A stretch of DNA of 64,000 nt. Origin: Ridgeia piscesae. Lineage: Eukaryota > Annelida > Polychaeta > Sabellida > Siboglinidae. The translations under genes and the position numbers were made by a program. The notes under the pieces are model-generated. The model ran no database searches, had not been told where the DNA came from, and was given only the letters and a program-made list of their open reading frames with translations. Positions 1 through 53,892 of this stretch are shown here, one piece after another. The stretch covers positions 1-64,000 of the forward strand of contig JAODUO010001619.1 in assembly GCA_025642075.2 (NCBI GenBank), read 5' to 3'. Position 1 is the first letter of the stretch. Each line of letters opens with the position of its first letter.

Positions 1-37046
<37,046 letters not shown>

Positions 37047-40000
37047 GTGACGCCACCTGGTGTCATCGGTTGTGAGAATGTGACACTTTCAGTTTCGTTT
37101 TATGTGTACTGACCAGATCTCGCTGTACTGATCTAACATGCTGTGTGGGCTTTGTGTTGTTTCACAGGAGTAACGTTTTCACTTTGATCTTTATCATAGC
37201 ATAGCTCTCTCTCTCTCTCGCTCGCTCGCTGTTTTTTAGTTCATTATTGTATTAACTCATGCATTGCAGCTTAGGCTAGTGAACTTATTTATTCTGTCGA
37301 GTGAAAAGGGGTTCGTAATCTTTGTAAAGTTTCTTGTCGTGTTTAGTTTGTCTTTTTTCAATGATACCTTCACCAGTGTGTGTGCAATGGACATGTGACC
37401 AGTTTGTGTGGAAAGCAACTACAAAATGTCTCCAAGACATTTCTTTTGTGGCTACCGGCTGGTTTTGACTGGTGCTGATAATAATTACCAGGGGTGATTG
37501 CAATCTTACATAAGGTTGACATTATAATTCTAATCAAACATGTATTGATATATAATAAGTTTTGTAATTTAATCAATTACACACTATTTGTATAATTATG
37601 TTTAATATGCTATGACGCAATAATCTAAATTTAATTGAGATTATTTAATCTCAGATTATTTGATTACGAGATTTTTACATTTTGCTTTGTGTAATGTGTA
37701 ATTAATTGTAATTGTAACAAATTCAAGCTAGGCAAAACAATCATTTGGTGTAATAAGCGGGGGCAGGCAGAAAATGGATGGTGGAAAGTAATTTTAAACT
37801 AATATGTTGAGTTTTTTTTATGAAAGGTGGCTATAGTTTCAGAAGATTTAATTGTAAAAGACATTACTTGGAATGTTATGTTAAAAGTAAGTATTCAGTT
37901 TCATAATCAAACCCAGCCTTACTAGAGGTAAAGCAGCTCCGAAAAGTGTGATCTATACTGTGTATTATATGTTTATTATTTAATATAATTATGGTGATGG
38001 GCTGATATCCAGATATGTAATGTTATTTCGTTGTAGCAAAGTATTATGTCGTGTAGTTAACTATCTACTACTGTTTGTTCAAATGATGCTTATGTACATA
38101 TTTTGTCACTGCGTTAGGTTACAATGTGCATGTTATTTGGTTTGACTTTTGGTGACACCAGCACCACACTCATCGTAGTCGTTCCTGACAGAACTGGTTT
38201 GGATTGTGGCTTACATAGTTGAATCTGTGTAATGGTCACCTGCACACACTCACACACTACACTACAATGTCATTCCTACCTTGCCTTAGTTCTCGTACGT
38301 AGAACAAGGTGGCTGACCACGATACACACTGCAAGTTGCTACAATTATCATTTAAGCTGCTTAAACATTGTTGTTGAAGTCAGATTGTTTTTTATGTAAA
38401 CAACGTGTCGTATATAGTTTCATGAATACAATACTTTTCTAAATACAGCGAGTTGTTTATTTTATATTTTACATAAACAGAACAGATGTTATTAAGAAAC
38501 AATGTTGCAATAGAACTTCCAACTGTATCAGCCTAGTTCGTTATTTCGTTGTCCACCAAACAACCAGGTATGGATCCAATTTCTTAAAGCCAACACTAAC
38601 AAAAGGGTAATCTATTTTGTTAGTTGAACTAAAATGTATTCAACATAATCAATGTTCATTTTAAATTGAATACAACTATATTTCTTTTATAAAAAAATTG
38701 CTCGAACGTCACACACCACTAAAACTATTAATAGTCGTTAAGTCATCTTGTTTAACCTGCAACTTTTGTAATAATTCTTTGTTGGCCATCCCTGCTATTA
38801 GCCTGACTGTTCACCTTCACCGATGACACCAGCATCGAAAAGAGTGTGGGTGTTAAGAAAATGGAGCGGCATTTCTGCATGCTTTTCCGTTTTACCATGC
38901 ACACCTAAATCGCCGTGGTGTGCATGCACTTCGCTGCGTCAACAACGACAGAATGCTTTCGTCTCGTCCCCAGTAACTCCGAAGACCACGTCTCATTTCC
39001 CCATTCCGCACAGATTTTTCCCCGTACACACTACACTTGTCCATTATACGCAATCGACTTGAAAACCAAGTAGTAACGGGAATTACACTCGGGGACGTAA
39101 AGCTAAGTTCATGGTTCCGACCTTCTGCGTAAATACACAAGGATTAATTATAAACTAACTAACGCGTTGGCCCATCTATCGGACTACATCCAGACAGTTG
39201 ATGGGGAAACAATTAGACTCTACTGAATTTTTTTATTAAGAGAGGTACACTGACATGTTGTCAATCAGTGTCAGTTGTTGCAGTTTCAGACGTCGATGTG
39301 AGATATGTCGTCTGTGCTTTATTACCAATTTGATTATTGACTTATTCGAAGTCGCATTCAGACTTGGCGGCGCATAATTGCGTATAGTTAATGATGTATA
39401 CTACCATCAAGACAATGTGAGCTATATATCTATGGCAACGGCATTCTCCATCATCACAACTCCCCAGGCTTCATGCCTGGACTACTAGACTATAACAATA
39501 AGCTATACCTGCTGGCTGGCTGAACATGAGCAGCATCTAAGTTTGGATTACGCCCATCCTCGCAAGCAACTGCTCATTGCGCTACGTAAACTACACGTAG
39601 CACAACAAACAGAAGAGATGGTATTGACGTAATGTCACCCTGGTGCGCGAGAATGATTATTACTCTTATATGTGGACAACTGGGCGGCCCAGACTGGAGT
39701 GGACAATGCCTGTCTGTATCAGCAGAGTTAGATCATTAATAATCTTTCCCCAGGGACACAGTGGCTTTCTGCCGTACAGTAGCATGACTGTGACGAGCCC
39801 TTGTTGACTTCAAAGTATCGTGTCAACTGATAGCGGCCCAGCGATCTTGTTCTACTGGTGTGTTCTATTTATATCTATGGGCTGTATTCAAAAAACAATA
39901 GGCGGCTTTGAATTGGTAGTTCACAGTAGTTATTACGTGACGAAAAAAAAACCACTTTTTAAACTAGCCAAAAATAGTAGTATTATAGTTATTTAGTTAG

Positions 40001-40929
40001 CATGTCCGATGATTTGGTTGAAAATATGAAAAGCAGCAGCTATGTTGACAGCCGTGTTTGACATCGGCAATATTTCATTTGAGTCTGAGCTGTCAAAACT
40101 GATTTTGATGTATGTTATCGTCAATCTTGTTTCTTGTCTGGATTGTTGACATAAATAATATTCTGTTTATATTCAGTATGTTTTGTAGTCACGCGACAGT
40201 ATACTTTTGATGACACAGTGCAGGAAAATTTATTCTGTTTTATACATTATAATTTTGCTTTGTACTAGCATGTGCTGTATTCCACATAGCACTTGTGATG
40301 GCAGTGGCATTTGCTGTATGTTCTGTTTCAATCCTGATTTGAGAAACACAGGACCAACTTCCTGAGTGACATAAAATAGAACCCAATTGGTGTATGAGTG
40401 TTAGTTTTTGTGTTACTCACTGAAGACACCTTATATCTTGCAATGGTATAATAATTGATAAAATAATTGCTTAAAATTATGGAGTAATCAACAAACCAAA
40501 ACTGATTTTCATATATATTGTCGGCCATCTTAGATTTTGACATATGTAAATTATTAATTAATAAATTTCAGTTAGTCATACAACAATGACGTGTACATCA
40601 ATGTATAAATGATTCCTTTCTGGTTCAGATTATATACACTTTTATATAATTGCATGTTTCACGGCTATCCCCCCACACACGCACTCACGCACACCCACAT
40701 TCACGCACACGCATGCACGCGCGTGATACGCTTACAAGGTGTTACGTCGGACCCAAAAAGGAAGGGGGAGAGGTCGGCCCAACATCAACCGGCACCAGAC
40801 CATGTATATATAATTATAATATAGACAATACACAATAACGTATGCATAAAAGTAATATAAACAATTTAAGACATTAAAATATGTTATCTGTGATTACTTG
40901 ACTATAAACGTATAATAAATCATTAGACA

Positions 40930-40930
<1 letters not shown>
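37047..40930. other. Citron 3' UTR and intergenic sequence
   Basis: This begins directly after the citron stop. I see no strong AATAAA signal on the + strand, so the 3' UTR end is not placed. A ct run lies at 37205-37228. Short open frames near 38820-39140 have no domain character. No gene is supported here. Confidence 0.6.

Positions 40931-40936
<6 letters not shown>

Positions 40937-40988
<52 letters not shown>
40937..40988. repeat. (TA)n microsatellite
   Basis: A pure ta run immediately left of the foldback element. Confidence 0.97.
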
Positions 40989-40992
<4 letters not shown>

Positions 40993-41007
40993 GGAAATTT
41001 GTTAACT

Positions 41008-42452
41008 GCTACTCGAGGCAATCGCGGTTTAGCTTGGGGAGATTTCCTCGAGCAAGTGACGTCAGCAGCAATGCCAGCCAATAGAGAAACCAGACACATA
41101 CCGCACACGAAATCAACGAAACATTACATGAAACAGTCACTTAAATAGTTATTTATTATATCATATTATATAGTATTAAACTGGCCACAATGTATGGACA
41201 AACTGTTAAAATTAAAAATAATAAAAATATTGCATTTATTGATTAATTATTTTATTTTATTTACATATGCATAAAAATACGTGTTCGATGCGCGCTTTTG
41301 CGCGTGTGTTCAGACTGGAGAATGCGTGCGAACATGTATGCGAGATGACATCCGCATTTATAGTCACACTGACATACACTCATATCTATCTGTGATCGAG
41401 TTGGCGTTTTTATTCATGTAATGGTCAGTCCAACTATATATATCACATAAAAGCCGCGTGCATCTATTTTATTTTACTCGGCCGAGAAGATCGAATTCAT
41501 ATCAGACGTTGCCAATCGTAGCGTGCCATAGGCATAGCGCAATACGCTGGTCGCTGTGACTCACTCGATGAATGCGACCATTTACGTATTCATCAAATGA
41601 TTAATTCATTTATTTAATTTACATAAGGGTGTCCAGTCGGTGATCGCGATCATGGCTATTCAGTTAACTCAGGTACGTAGGATTGCGTGCGCTTTGAAGT
41701 AGGCGACCTAAGCTATGTGCAGATTTGCACAGCGCCTTACTATTCATAGCGCAGACGCCGGTTACAAAGACTACGATTTCATGCACGAATGAACGCGTTC
41801 TATGAAAGTCGTATTATCAATCTGGTAGGACATAATTATGTCCATTGTATGCAGCGTTGCTGTATGTAGCCGCAGATCGTGTGATCCTGGTTTTGGCGCG
41901 TATTATGCTGCGTTCCAAACACCAGTTGTGAACTGGGAAGTTATTAATTTCCTCCAGTTAGCGACTGGTGAATTTATGCAACTGGGTCACGTAGGAGTCA
42001 CGAACTGGAATTCACGGTAAACACGACGTGTCCGTGACCCAGACGTGACTTCGATCCCCCTCGACTTCGATTGGCCTACTCGGGTTACTCGCGTAACCCT
42101 AACGTGGTATCCGGTTTATGGTAATTTACACTGCGCACGCAGCACCACGAGAGTAATCCAACTGAACAGCGATGATCGTGATCACGGAGATAAACCCCTT
42201 ATGTAAATAAATTAAATAAAGTAATCAATTGTACATTTGTGAAGATTGTGATGTTCATCTTCTTGCATGGACTTGAAGAATAATACATAGAATGTGATGA
42301 CTTTAATATAATCTAATAAATGCATATTTAAATGACGTGTAATGTTTTAGTAATAGCTTATGTTGGGGGCCTACGTTGCCTACTAGCAGTCACTGCTAAT
42401 GACGTCAGTTACTCGAGTAAATCCTCTCCAAACTGCGATTGCCTCGGGTAGC
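41008..42452. mobile_element. Foldback/TIR element, about 1.4 kb, non-autonomous
   Basis: The terminal arms GCTACTCGAGGCAATCGC (41008 on) and its near reverse complement (ending 42452) share about 65-70 bp, including gacgtca. A second nested inverted pair lies inside (41605-41660 against 42163-42222, around ttacataaggg and gatcgcgatcat). No transposase frame is visible. A target duplication was not found. Confidence 0.75.
41900..42030 (+). repeat. Copy of the TGCTGCGTTCCA repeat inside the foldback element
   Basis: atgctgcgttccaaacacc, then ctggtgaatttatgcaactg ggt and attcacggtaaacac, occur in the same order at 59552-59770. The 3' terminal inverted repeat is missing here. Confidence 0.65.
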
Positions 42453-42456
42453 GGCT

Positions 42457-43590
42457 TGAAGATTCACGTACCCTGTTATCTAGGTCAAGAATGGTCACGT
42501 GAACAAATTATCTTGGATGTTCATTGGTAGCCGCGTTACTCGGGTTACTCGCTTACTTCAATCGAAGTCGACCATGGAGTGCGTGAACCGGAAGTACCAC
42601 AGGCATAGTAGATTACGTTTGTCAAGGACGGATGTACCGACCGGTTACTCGTTGTATATGACACCGATGTGAGTCCGTTGAATGTAACTGAACTGCTCTG
42701 ATATCTTAACCCATTAGACATCACCAGTCGATTTAAAGTGTCTACATCCTCAGCCTTTTTTATCGAACTGCAAAAATATTATGTGACTATTGGTTTCTGG
42801 AACACATCTCGATTTATAATGATTTTCTGTTATTACAAGAGGCAGTTTAAATCCATCATTCGGGGATAAGTAAATGGATGCATGAACAGTTTCCACAGTG
42901 TTTGTATTACATTTCATCTGAACACTCTGTTTTTACTATGTTAGTTTTATTCTACAGAAAAGCATGATGCAACAATGCTATCCGTCGTGACATGTCATGT
43001 ATTCATGTAGTGGTGTATTCATGACAGTGGTGTATTCATGACAGTGGTATATTCAAGACAGTGGTGTATTCATGACAGTGGTGTATTCATGACAGTGAAT
43101 TCATGCAGTCAGGAAACTGTCAAGAGTTTGCACTGCTGCATTGTTAGGTAAGCTCTCCAAATACGATATTCATTACACTGGTCGATTCTTGTACTACCTG
43201 CTGTCAACCCTGGTGCATTGATTAATATAACACTGAAGTGTTACATTTCGGTGAAGTAGCAACAGTTTACGATTCACCAGTCTGCATTGTCATATATGCG
43301 AATAAATGTTACAGTCACGAACTCGTTCAATGAGCTATTACAGGTATATACCTTGTTAGCGTGCTCAGAAATAACACTCCAATACATACTGCATACAATT
43401 ATATTACATTGATCGCTCAATTGTAAAGCTTAGTCTTCGTACGTTCACATTGGTTCAGTCTACAGAACCATACAAATGTCATTCGTTTCATTCAAATGCA
43501 CGGTACACTATTGAGCTCAGTTGATGAACGGACATACGCAACTCAATAAACAATTCCTTGTCTGTTGAACGTGTGCTTGGTTATTTGAAA
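42457..43590. other. Intergenic sequence with small tandem repeat
   Basis: Five copies of an 18-20 bp unit (gtggtgtattcatgacagtg) lie at 43010-43100. No gene seen. Confidence 0.7.
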
Positions 43591-43593
43591 ACA

Positions 43594-43943
<350 letters not shown>

Positions 43944-44625
43944 GTATGCTTAATCACGCTTTAATCTAATCCCTAAATTACAAAAGAAATTATGATAATT
44001 TCAAATACATCTTGCAAATATTTCGCGAAACTATAAATCATATTGCTTTTCTATTATTTCATTATATACAATAATTGCACGGTGTCGTTGGTGTGTGCAT
44101 AATCGGCGTACTAAAATTCAATGTGGACCAAATACAGAGTAACAGATAATATTTCTACGTGAATAGTCACAGTTTGTTTCACGTTGTGCAAATGCAAAAT
44201 TGTAAACAATAACAACTATAAGAACGTTGCAACTTACTTCGCTCCAAATCATGTGTCAAGATCAAAGGATCGGATAGTCTACACATCAATGTACACAAAA
44301 ATAATGGTCAGCAAGCGGATATATAAACACAAGGACTGACACAGATAAAATTATACCACAAAGAAAAGCCTTCGCACTAAGTTACTGTTGCAAGCTACTG
44401 TTATGCATATTGTGATAGTTACAACATCTATCGCATAAAGACAACAGTACAGAACCTGTAATTTAAAGTATGAGCAACATGACGCTTATGATGTACACAC
44501 ATGGCTAAATGTGGGAAATAAAGCAATGTTGACGAAGGGTGCCACATTTAGGCGGTGGGTAAGGGCAAAATGTACACTCGTGGCTCTGTATACATGTGTC
44601 AAATGCAACAGCATTTTGATTGGCG

Positions 44626-48239
<3,614 letters not shown>

Positions 48240-48468
48240 TGCAGCGACGAGAAGTCAAATACGTCCTCTCCTTCAAACAGCTACAATAAACTGTACCAGT
48301 AAACATCGCCTAATTCGAAAGAATGTATTTTCAGGTGACCTTCCTGGTCAGGTGCAGACAATCTATACCGCTTGTAGCAAAAGCTCGTCACGTCTTAGTT
48401 AGGAATTGTGGAAATGCGTTTTGTAAATTGAATGGATAACAATGTTTACGTTCGAGAATATGCCATGG

Positions 48469-48470
<2 letters not shown>

Positions 48471-48525
<55 letters not shown>

Positions 48526-48567
48526 GTTTTCGTGTGTGTGAGTGTGTGTGTGTGTGTGTGAGTGTGT

Positions 48568-48660
<93 letters not shown>

Positions 48661-48712
48661 CGTGCGTTTATAAAATAATATATTTATTTAATTTTACTGT
48701 TTTATTATATCA

Positions 48713-48752
<40 letters not shown>
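48471..48752 (+). repeat. (TG)n microsatellites
   Basis: tg runs at 48471-48665 and 48718-48752 separated by A/T-rich sequence, upstream of the FReD gene start. Confidence 0.96.
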
Positions 48753-48757
<5 letters not shown>

Positions 48758-49082
48758 GTTGAATGTTAATACATTTGCATTTATTTAAGCGTGTTGCGTA
48801 TTGTTTACGTATTTCGACACATTTAGATTGGCATAGGCGTGTGCACTTTTGAAAATGACTTTAGTTTTGTGGCGTACGTCTGCATTTTCCAGTTGACTAA
48901 ACAGCATACACACGATTGAATCCATACACTATACCTGATATCGATACGCTTTGTGTATAACAAATGACGGTGCACCAGGCTAGGTATTCTGCGAAATCGG
49001 CTTGCGAAAGAAACTTGTTATCTGAGTGGTCTCATGTCTCAGGTGGTTTCTTCCAAACAGCCGAAACTTGGGCTAACGCAGG

Positions 49083-49190
49083 GGTTGTTCTTCTCTAGAA
49101 TTAGTGAGTCCACTACAAGTTACACATTTACCCCCTGTGTGGGATCTTTTACTTCCCCTGGCATAGACACCAGTTGTGCATCAACGACAA
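49083..49190 (+). repeat. Interspersed repeat copy B
   Basis: This is the second copy of the repeat at 9436-9610, sharing tagaattagtgagtccacta, gttacacatttaccccc and ctggcatagacacca. Confidence 0.75.
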
Positions 49191-49228
49191 GTCAATTACT
49201 GGTGGTCAAGCGTCACACTGCACGCTAG

Positions 49229-49650
49229 GGCCCAGTTTCATGGCGCGTACTTAAGACGTCGTAGCGGGCGATAACCCGTCGAAAGCCTAAAACGACGTAA
49301 AGTTGCGTTTCACGAGTCTGCTCAATAGTTGCACTTAGCTGCACCATGTATTTAGTAGGCGTAAGTTTACGCTAGTTGAAATATCTACGGTATGCTCCCG
49401 ACACGCCCACTCTTAACAAAATTAGTTTTAATGTTTTCACTGGATATCCTTTAGATTCATCATAGCTTCCCATTTGCTATGCGAATGACAAAGGCGACCT
49501 AACTAGATCAATTCTAAGTCGATTTAGTGGCGCGAATGCTAAATTAGTCTCATGAAACCGGCCGTAAGCTGCATTGACTATTCGTTGTTAGCTGCGACCA
49601 GTAGACCGCGTAATTGCGCGTAAAGTTACACGGCTTTATGAAACTGGGCC
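49229..49650. mobile_element. MITE-like element with GGCCCAGTTTCAT termini
   Basis: GGCCCAGTTTCATGG at 49229 and ATGAAACTGGGCC ending at 49650 are terminal inverted repeats about 420 bp apart. An internal copy of the right end (catgaaaccggcc) lies at 49551-49563. No coding frame and no clear target duplication. Confidence 0.7.
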
Positions 49651-49735
49651 ATGGGATTCAGGCATGACGGCCTACACAAATCGGTTTCTGTGTCATGTGC
49701 GACTCGACAGGTGTGCTCGACTGAACAATAGGGCC

Positions 49736-49815
49736 TAGCTGCAAGTGGGTCACGATACATGGCGTGACTCCGCGCGACTGGAGCTTATTGGGGACTAAGC
49801 GAGACTAATGGGGGC
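49736..49815 (+). repeat. Dispersed repeat fragment shared with 59683-59750
   Basis: aagtgggtcacgatacatgg cg and actccgcgcgactggagc occur in both places, followed by ctggacacaa. Flanking 49651-50380 shows nothing else recognised. Confidence 0.7.
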
Positions 49816-50379
49816 TGGACACAATAATAATATTCTAACGATGGACGACAGTTGTAGCTTCCGACTGATGAATACTAGGAAAATCAGTCCATAAATATCT
49901 TGTGTTATACGTTTCTTATCTTAAATGTCCGATTTAATATTGAGTTTACCACACTATCATAGGCACATAGCGATTTACGTAGTGCAGATAATCGACACGA
50001 TGCTAAGCTGTATGTGTCTTTTAAGGGTTTTGCGTTTTACATTGTGGTTTCGATAAGCACTTATATTGACAAGTTGTCTAAATGCCCATAATCATAACAT
50101 GTAACTTTGGCCCAAACAGGTCATTGCGCGAAAACTGGCACTCTTCATTTTGTCAAGATCGCCAAACACAAGTACTTGCCGCTATTGCCATGGCAACCAC
50201 CATAACAATCGATTAAAATTCATGATTTCCGTGATCATTGTCACCGGCAAAATGTTCCACTGCTTCTGCTTGTAATAATCCTTCGGACAATATAACTGAA
50301 ATACGCTATTTCGGGACAGTTCGATTATTACGACCAAAACAAAACAAAGTCCTATATGTTAACATGGAGTATATAGACC

Positions 50380-50834
50380 TTCTGCCCCCAACTGCCCCCA
50401 GCCTCGTTTTCGCGCGCGAGACTTGCAGGCCCTATTCCACCCACCGCCACTGTCACGAGGGTGCAGGCAAACGTCGACGTATAGCAGTGAAGCAAACAGG
50501 CGTCGACACCACGAACCTATTGAACATAAGGCTGACCACTAACGTGCGGCTTGCCAAGTTGTGTCTGCTCAATGCGAGATCAATCTGCAACAAGCAAGAT
50601 GTTTCTTTGTTGTCGACCACGACTTGAACATTGTATGTTTGATCGAGACGTGGCTGTGAAACGAGGACACGGCGATCTCTTCGAGTAACCGTCGTAGTAG
50701 TGGCGTCGGTGTCCTTTTCATAACTTCATATACTGTCGACCACTCCAATCCGTGGCTTCCTTTTAAATGTCTCGACCTACAACTACACGATGACTGTTCG
50801 TCATCTATCGACCGCCATCGTTCAGCCCCAACTC
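50380..50834 (+). mobile_element. L2-like LINE, 5' part of endonuclease region (broken)
   Basis: LCLLNARSICNKQD, then in a shifted frame HDLNIVCLIETWL and later FVIYRPPSFSPNS, are the conserved opening blocks of an APE-type LINE endonuclease. There are frameshifts and a stop right after ETWL. The 5' limit is uncertain. The sequence is cut at 50834 by a CR1 insertion and resumes at 52728. Confidence 0.75.
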
Positions 50835-52727
50835 AAAAACACTTATCGAAGGAGGCCATTAGAAAAATCAAGTACAAGCAAATGATATGGAAGACATATA
50901 GACATACCGGAAGTGAAGAAGACTATAGCATTTATAAAGAAGCACTTAATCAAGCTACAGCTGAAATTAGAAATTCAAAGAGAAGCTACGAACAAAAAAT
51001 AGCTTTTAATATAAAACATGACAGCAAGAGTTTTTATGCATATGTTCGAAGTAAACAGAAAGTTCAGGATAAGGTCGGTCCTCTAGAGGTAGTGAAAAAT
51101 AATAACAAGGGATTCTTAATGGCGAAAACCTAAATGAGTACTTTAGTTCGGTGTTTACCAGGAAGATATTATATTTCCCAGTACTTGAGACTAAGTTCGA
51201 AGGAGAGAGTTTGACTTTTTAGGACAACTAATTGAAACCCCCAACAATGGTAGCTATGAAAATAAGAAAATGAAGGATAATAAACCCTGGGTGGATGGGA
51301 TTCCTCCCAAATTACTTGGAAATTGTAGAACAAATCAGCAACCGCTTGCAACGGTGTTCAATTTTCATTAGAGGAGGGAATAGTTCCGTTAGAATGGAAA
51401 GAAGCAAACATTATCCTTTTTTAAAAAAGGTTCGAGAAACAAGTCAGAAACTATAGACCAGTGGAAAGTTTTAAAATTGAAAAAAAAAAACCCATTTTTT
51501 TTTTTTCCCAAACAGGGGTTTTTTAAAAAGCGAGGTCACAACAAAATGTTTGTTTTTTAAATTTGGGGTGAGGGGCAATAAATATAATCTTTAGTTTAAA
51601 AAATTTGACAAAGTGCCACACCAAGACTACTATTAAACAAAAGGCCCATGGCAAGAAATGGAATGATCAACTGGATAGAAAAATGGCTTATTGAAAACAA
51701 AGAGTAGTAGTTGATGGGAGGTTTCAAACTGGAAACGGTTTTTGGGGGGAGTACCGAGGGGTCATTAAATTTTTTTCTTAATATTATCAATGATTTGGAT
51801 GATGACATAACAAGCAAGGTGTTGAAGTTTGCGGGACACAAAATGTTTAGGAAAATTAAAAATGATGCAGATAGACACATTTACAAGATGATCTTAATAA
51901 GTTGATAGAATGGTCTGAGAAGTGGCAAATGCTGTTTAATTTTGGAAAGTGTAAGTGCCTTTACACAGGACATGGGAATGAAGATGCACAATATACAATG
52001 GGTGATACTGTACTAAATACTACCTTAAAGGGGGAAAAGGGCTTAGGGGTTTAAAATTTTGTGCTGACATGAAGGTATCAGAGCAGTGTGGAATTGCGCA
52101 GCGAAGGGAAACCAAATTCTTGGATTAATTAGGCGAAATATATGTACAAAGAAAAAGAATAATAATACCGCTGTATAAAACAATAGTTAGGCCTCACTTA
52201 AATATTGTATACAACATGGAGGCCATATCGCAAGAAGGATATTGAACTAGAAAGAGTACAAAGGAGAGCAACCCAAAAAATCAAAACTCAGGAATATTAG
52301 TTATGAAATGCGTCTAAAAAAATGTGGCTTAACAACACTAGAAACCAGAAGATTGAGAGGAGATCAGTTGAGGGGTTTAAAATATTGAATGGATATGAAA
52401 ATTTGACAGAAATATTTTTTAAGTAAGGAAGGAAAAAGGACTAGAGGACTGGAGTTACATTAGAAAAACAGTGTAGACTAGATATTAGAAAATTTTCATT
52501 TTCACAAAGAACAATAAACGAATGGAACAGATTATCAGCTGATTGTGTAGGTGCTAGCAGTGTTAATATATTTAAAAATAAAATCGACATATACCTAAGA
52601 AGGGCGGGGTATACTTAGATAGATAGGTTGGACTCTCGATAAGCCAAATGGCTTCCTAGTCCACCTGCCATCTAGAGTTGAATCTCTAGGTGGCAATCTT
52701 GTTAAATCTTGTTAAATCTTGTTAAAA
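50835..52727 (+). mobile_element. CR1 LINE copy, 5'-truncated, inserted in the L2-like LINE
   Basis: It begins within the segment equivalent to HLSKEAIRKIKYKQMMWKTY and ends with the CR1 3' UTR and tail aatcttgtta repeated three times. AACTC at 50830-50834 and 52728-52732 is the target duplication. The reverse transcriptase frame is destroyed by many one- or two-base deletions and homopolymer changes compared with the copy at 56371-58972. Confidence 0.88.
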
Positions 52728-53136
52728 AACTCCCAGCCGTTCGCTGCCTTCCTCGCCGAGTTCCGAGACCGCACAACAGATGGAATGGACTTGATTCGTC
52801 ATTACTGCTTCTTCCTCAGCACTTGTTACAAGAGTATCTGTTGACCGATCACTTTGCTGTTCTCTGTGACCTTGCCCCACCAAGCCCCGCCCGCCTCGAC
52901 AGATAACAACGTACCGTCGATATGCAGCAATTCACGACTCCAGCTTCACGACAGATATCACAGAGTGTAATTTCATCACCCAACCTCTCGGTGACGTGTG
53001 CGGCCTTTCCGATCTGTGGTGTTAAGAGCTGCCATGCGTCACAATCACGAGGCACCACTTGTGCAACGACAGACTACATATGCATTCACGACGTAAACCA
53101 ACTGTAGGAGAAGTGCAGAGAATATAATATCCCACT
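52728..53136 (+). mobile_element. L2-like LINE, continuation of endonuclease/RT linker (broken)
   Basis: Across the insertion, PNS joins QPFAAFLAEFRD, as expected of an uninterrupted L2 endonuclease. LTDHFAVLCDLAPPSPA and RRKPTVGEVQRI follow in other frames, typical of the end of the endonuclease and the approach to RT. It is cut again at about 53136 by another CR1 fragment. Confidence 0.75.
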
Positions 53137-53625
53137 CTGAGAAGTGGCAAATGCTGTTTAATTTTTGGAAGTGGGACATTGGAATGAAGATGCACAACAT
53201 ACACTGGTTGGTATTGTACTAAATACTACCTTATAGGAAAAGGACTTAGGGTTAACTATTAGTGCTGACATGAAGGTGTCAGAGCAGTGTGGAATTGCAG
53301 CAGCGAAGGGAAACCACATTCTTGGATTAATTAGGCGAAATACAGTGTACAAGGAAAAAGAACTAATAATACCGCTGTATAAAACAATAGTTAGGCCTCA
53401 TTTAGAATATTGTATACAAGCATGGAGGCCATATCGCAAGAAGCATATTGATATGCTAGAAAGAGTACAAAGGAGAGCAACCAAAATGATACAAAATCTC
53501 AGGAATATAAGTTATGAAATGCGTATAAAAGAAGGTGGATTACCAACACTAGAAACCAGAAGATTGAGAGGAGATCAGGTTAAGGTGTTTAAAATAATAT
53601 TGACTGGATATGAAAATATTAAATG

Positions 53626-53626
<1 letters not shown>
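53137..53626 (+). mobile_element. CR1 LINE fragment, RT C-terminal region
   Basis: It starts at tctgagaagtggcaaatgct (W-EKWQMLF in intact copies) and includes KVSEQCGIAAAKGNHILGLI, RPHLEYCIQAW and LETRRLRGDQVKVFKIILTG. It is truncated at both ends, with no 3' UTR, and abuts a (TA)n run. Confidence 0.85.

Positions 53627-53702
<76 letters not shown>
53627..53702. repeat. (TA)n-(GA)n microsatellite
   Basis: A ta run at 53627-53683 followed by gagagaga. Confidence 0.95.
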
Positions 53703-53703
<1 letters not shown>

Positions 53704-53892
53704 GAAGAGAGGAGAGCTGGCCAGAGGAGAGGAGCCCCCATACAGCCCCTTCTGGAGCTAACAAAGGTGTTGTGCAGTGCTAAGGGAGCATGAAGGTGAA
53801 TTTAGAAGAAAACCCATAAAAACTGAAACGAGTAACTGTAAAACAAGTGTAGTAATTTGTGCAGATTAAAAACAATCTCTGTATCTAATTTT

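Noticed and set aside
38823..39140. Overlapping frames on both strands
   Set aside because: They are short, without domain character or splice context. Nothing supports a gene.
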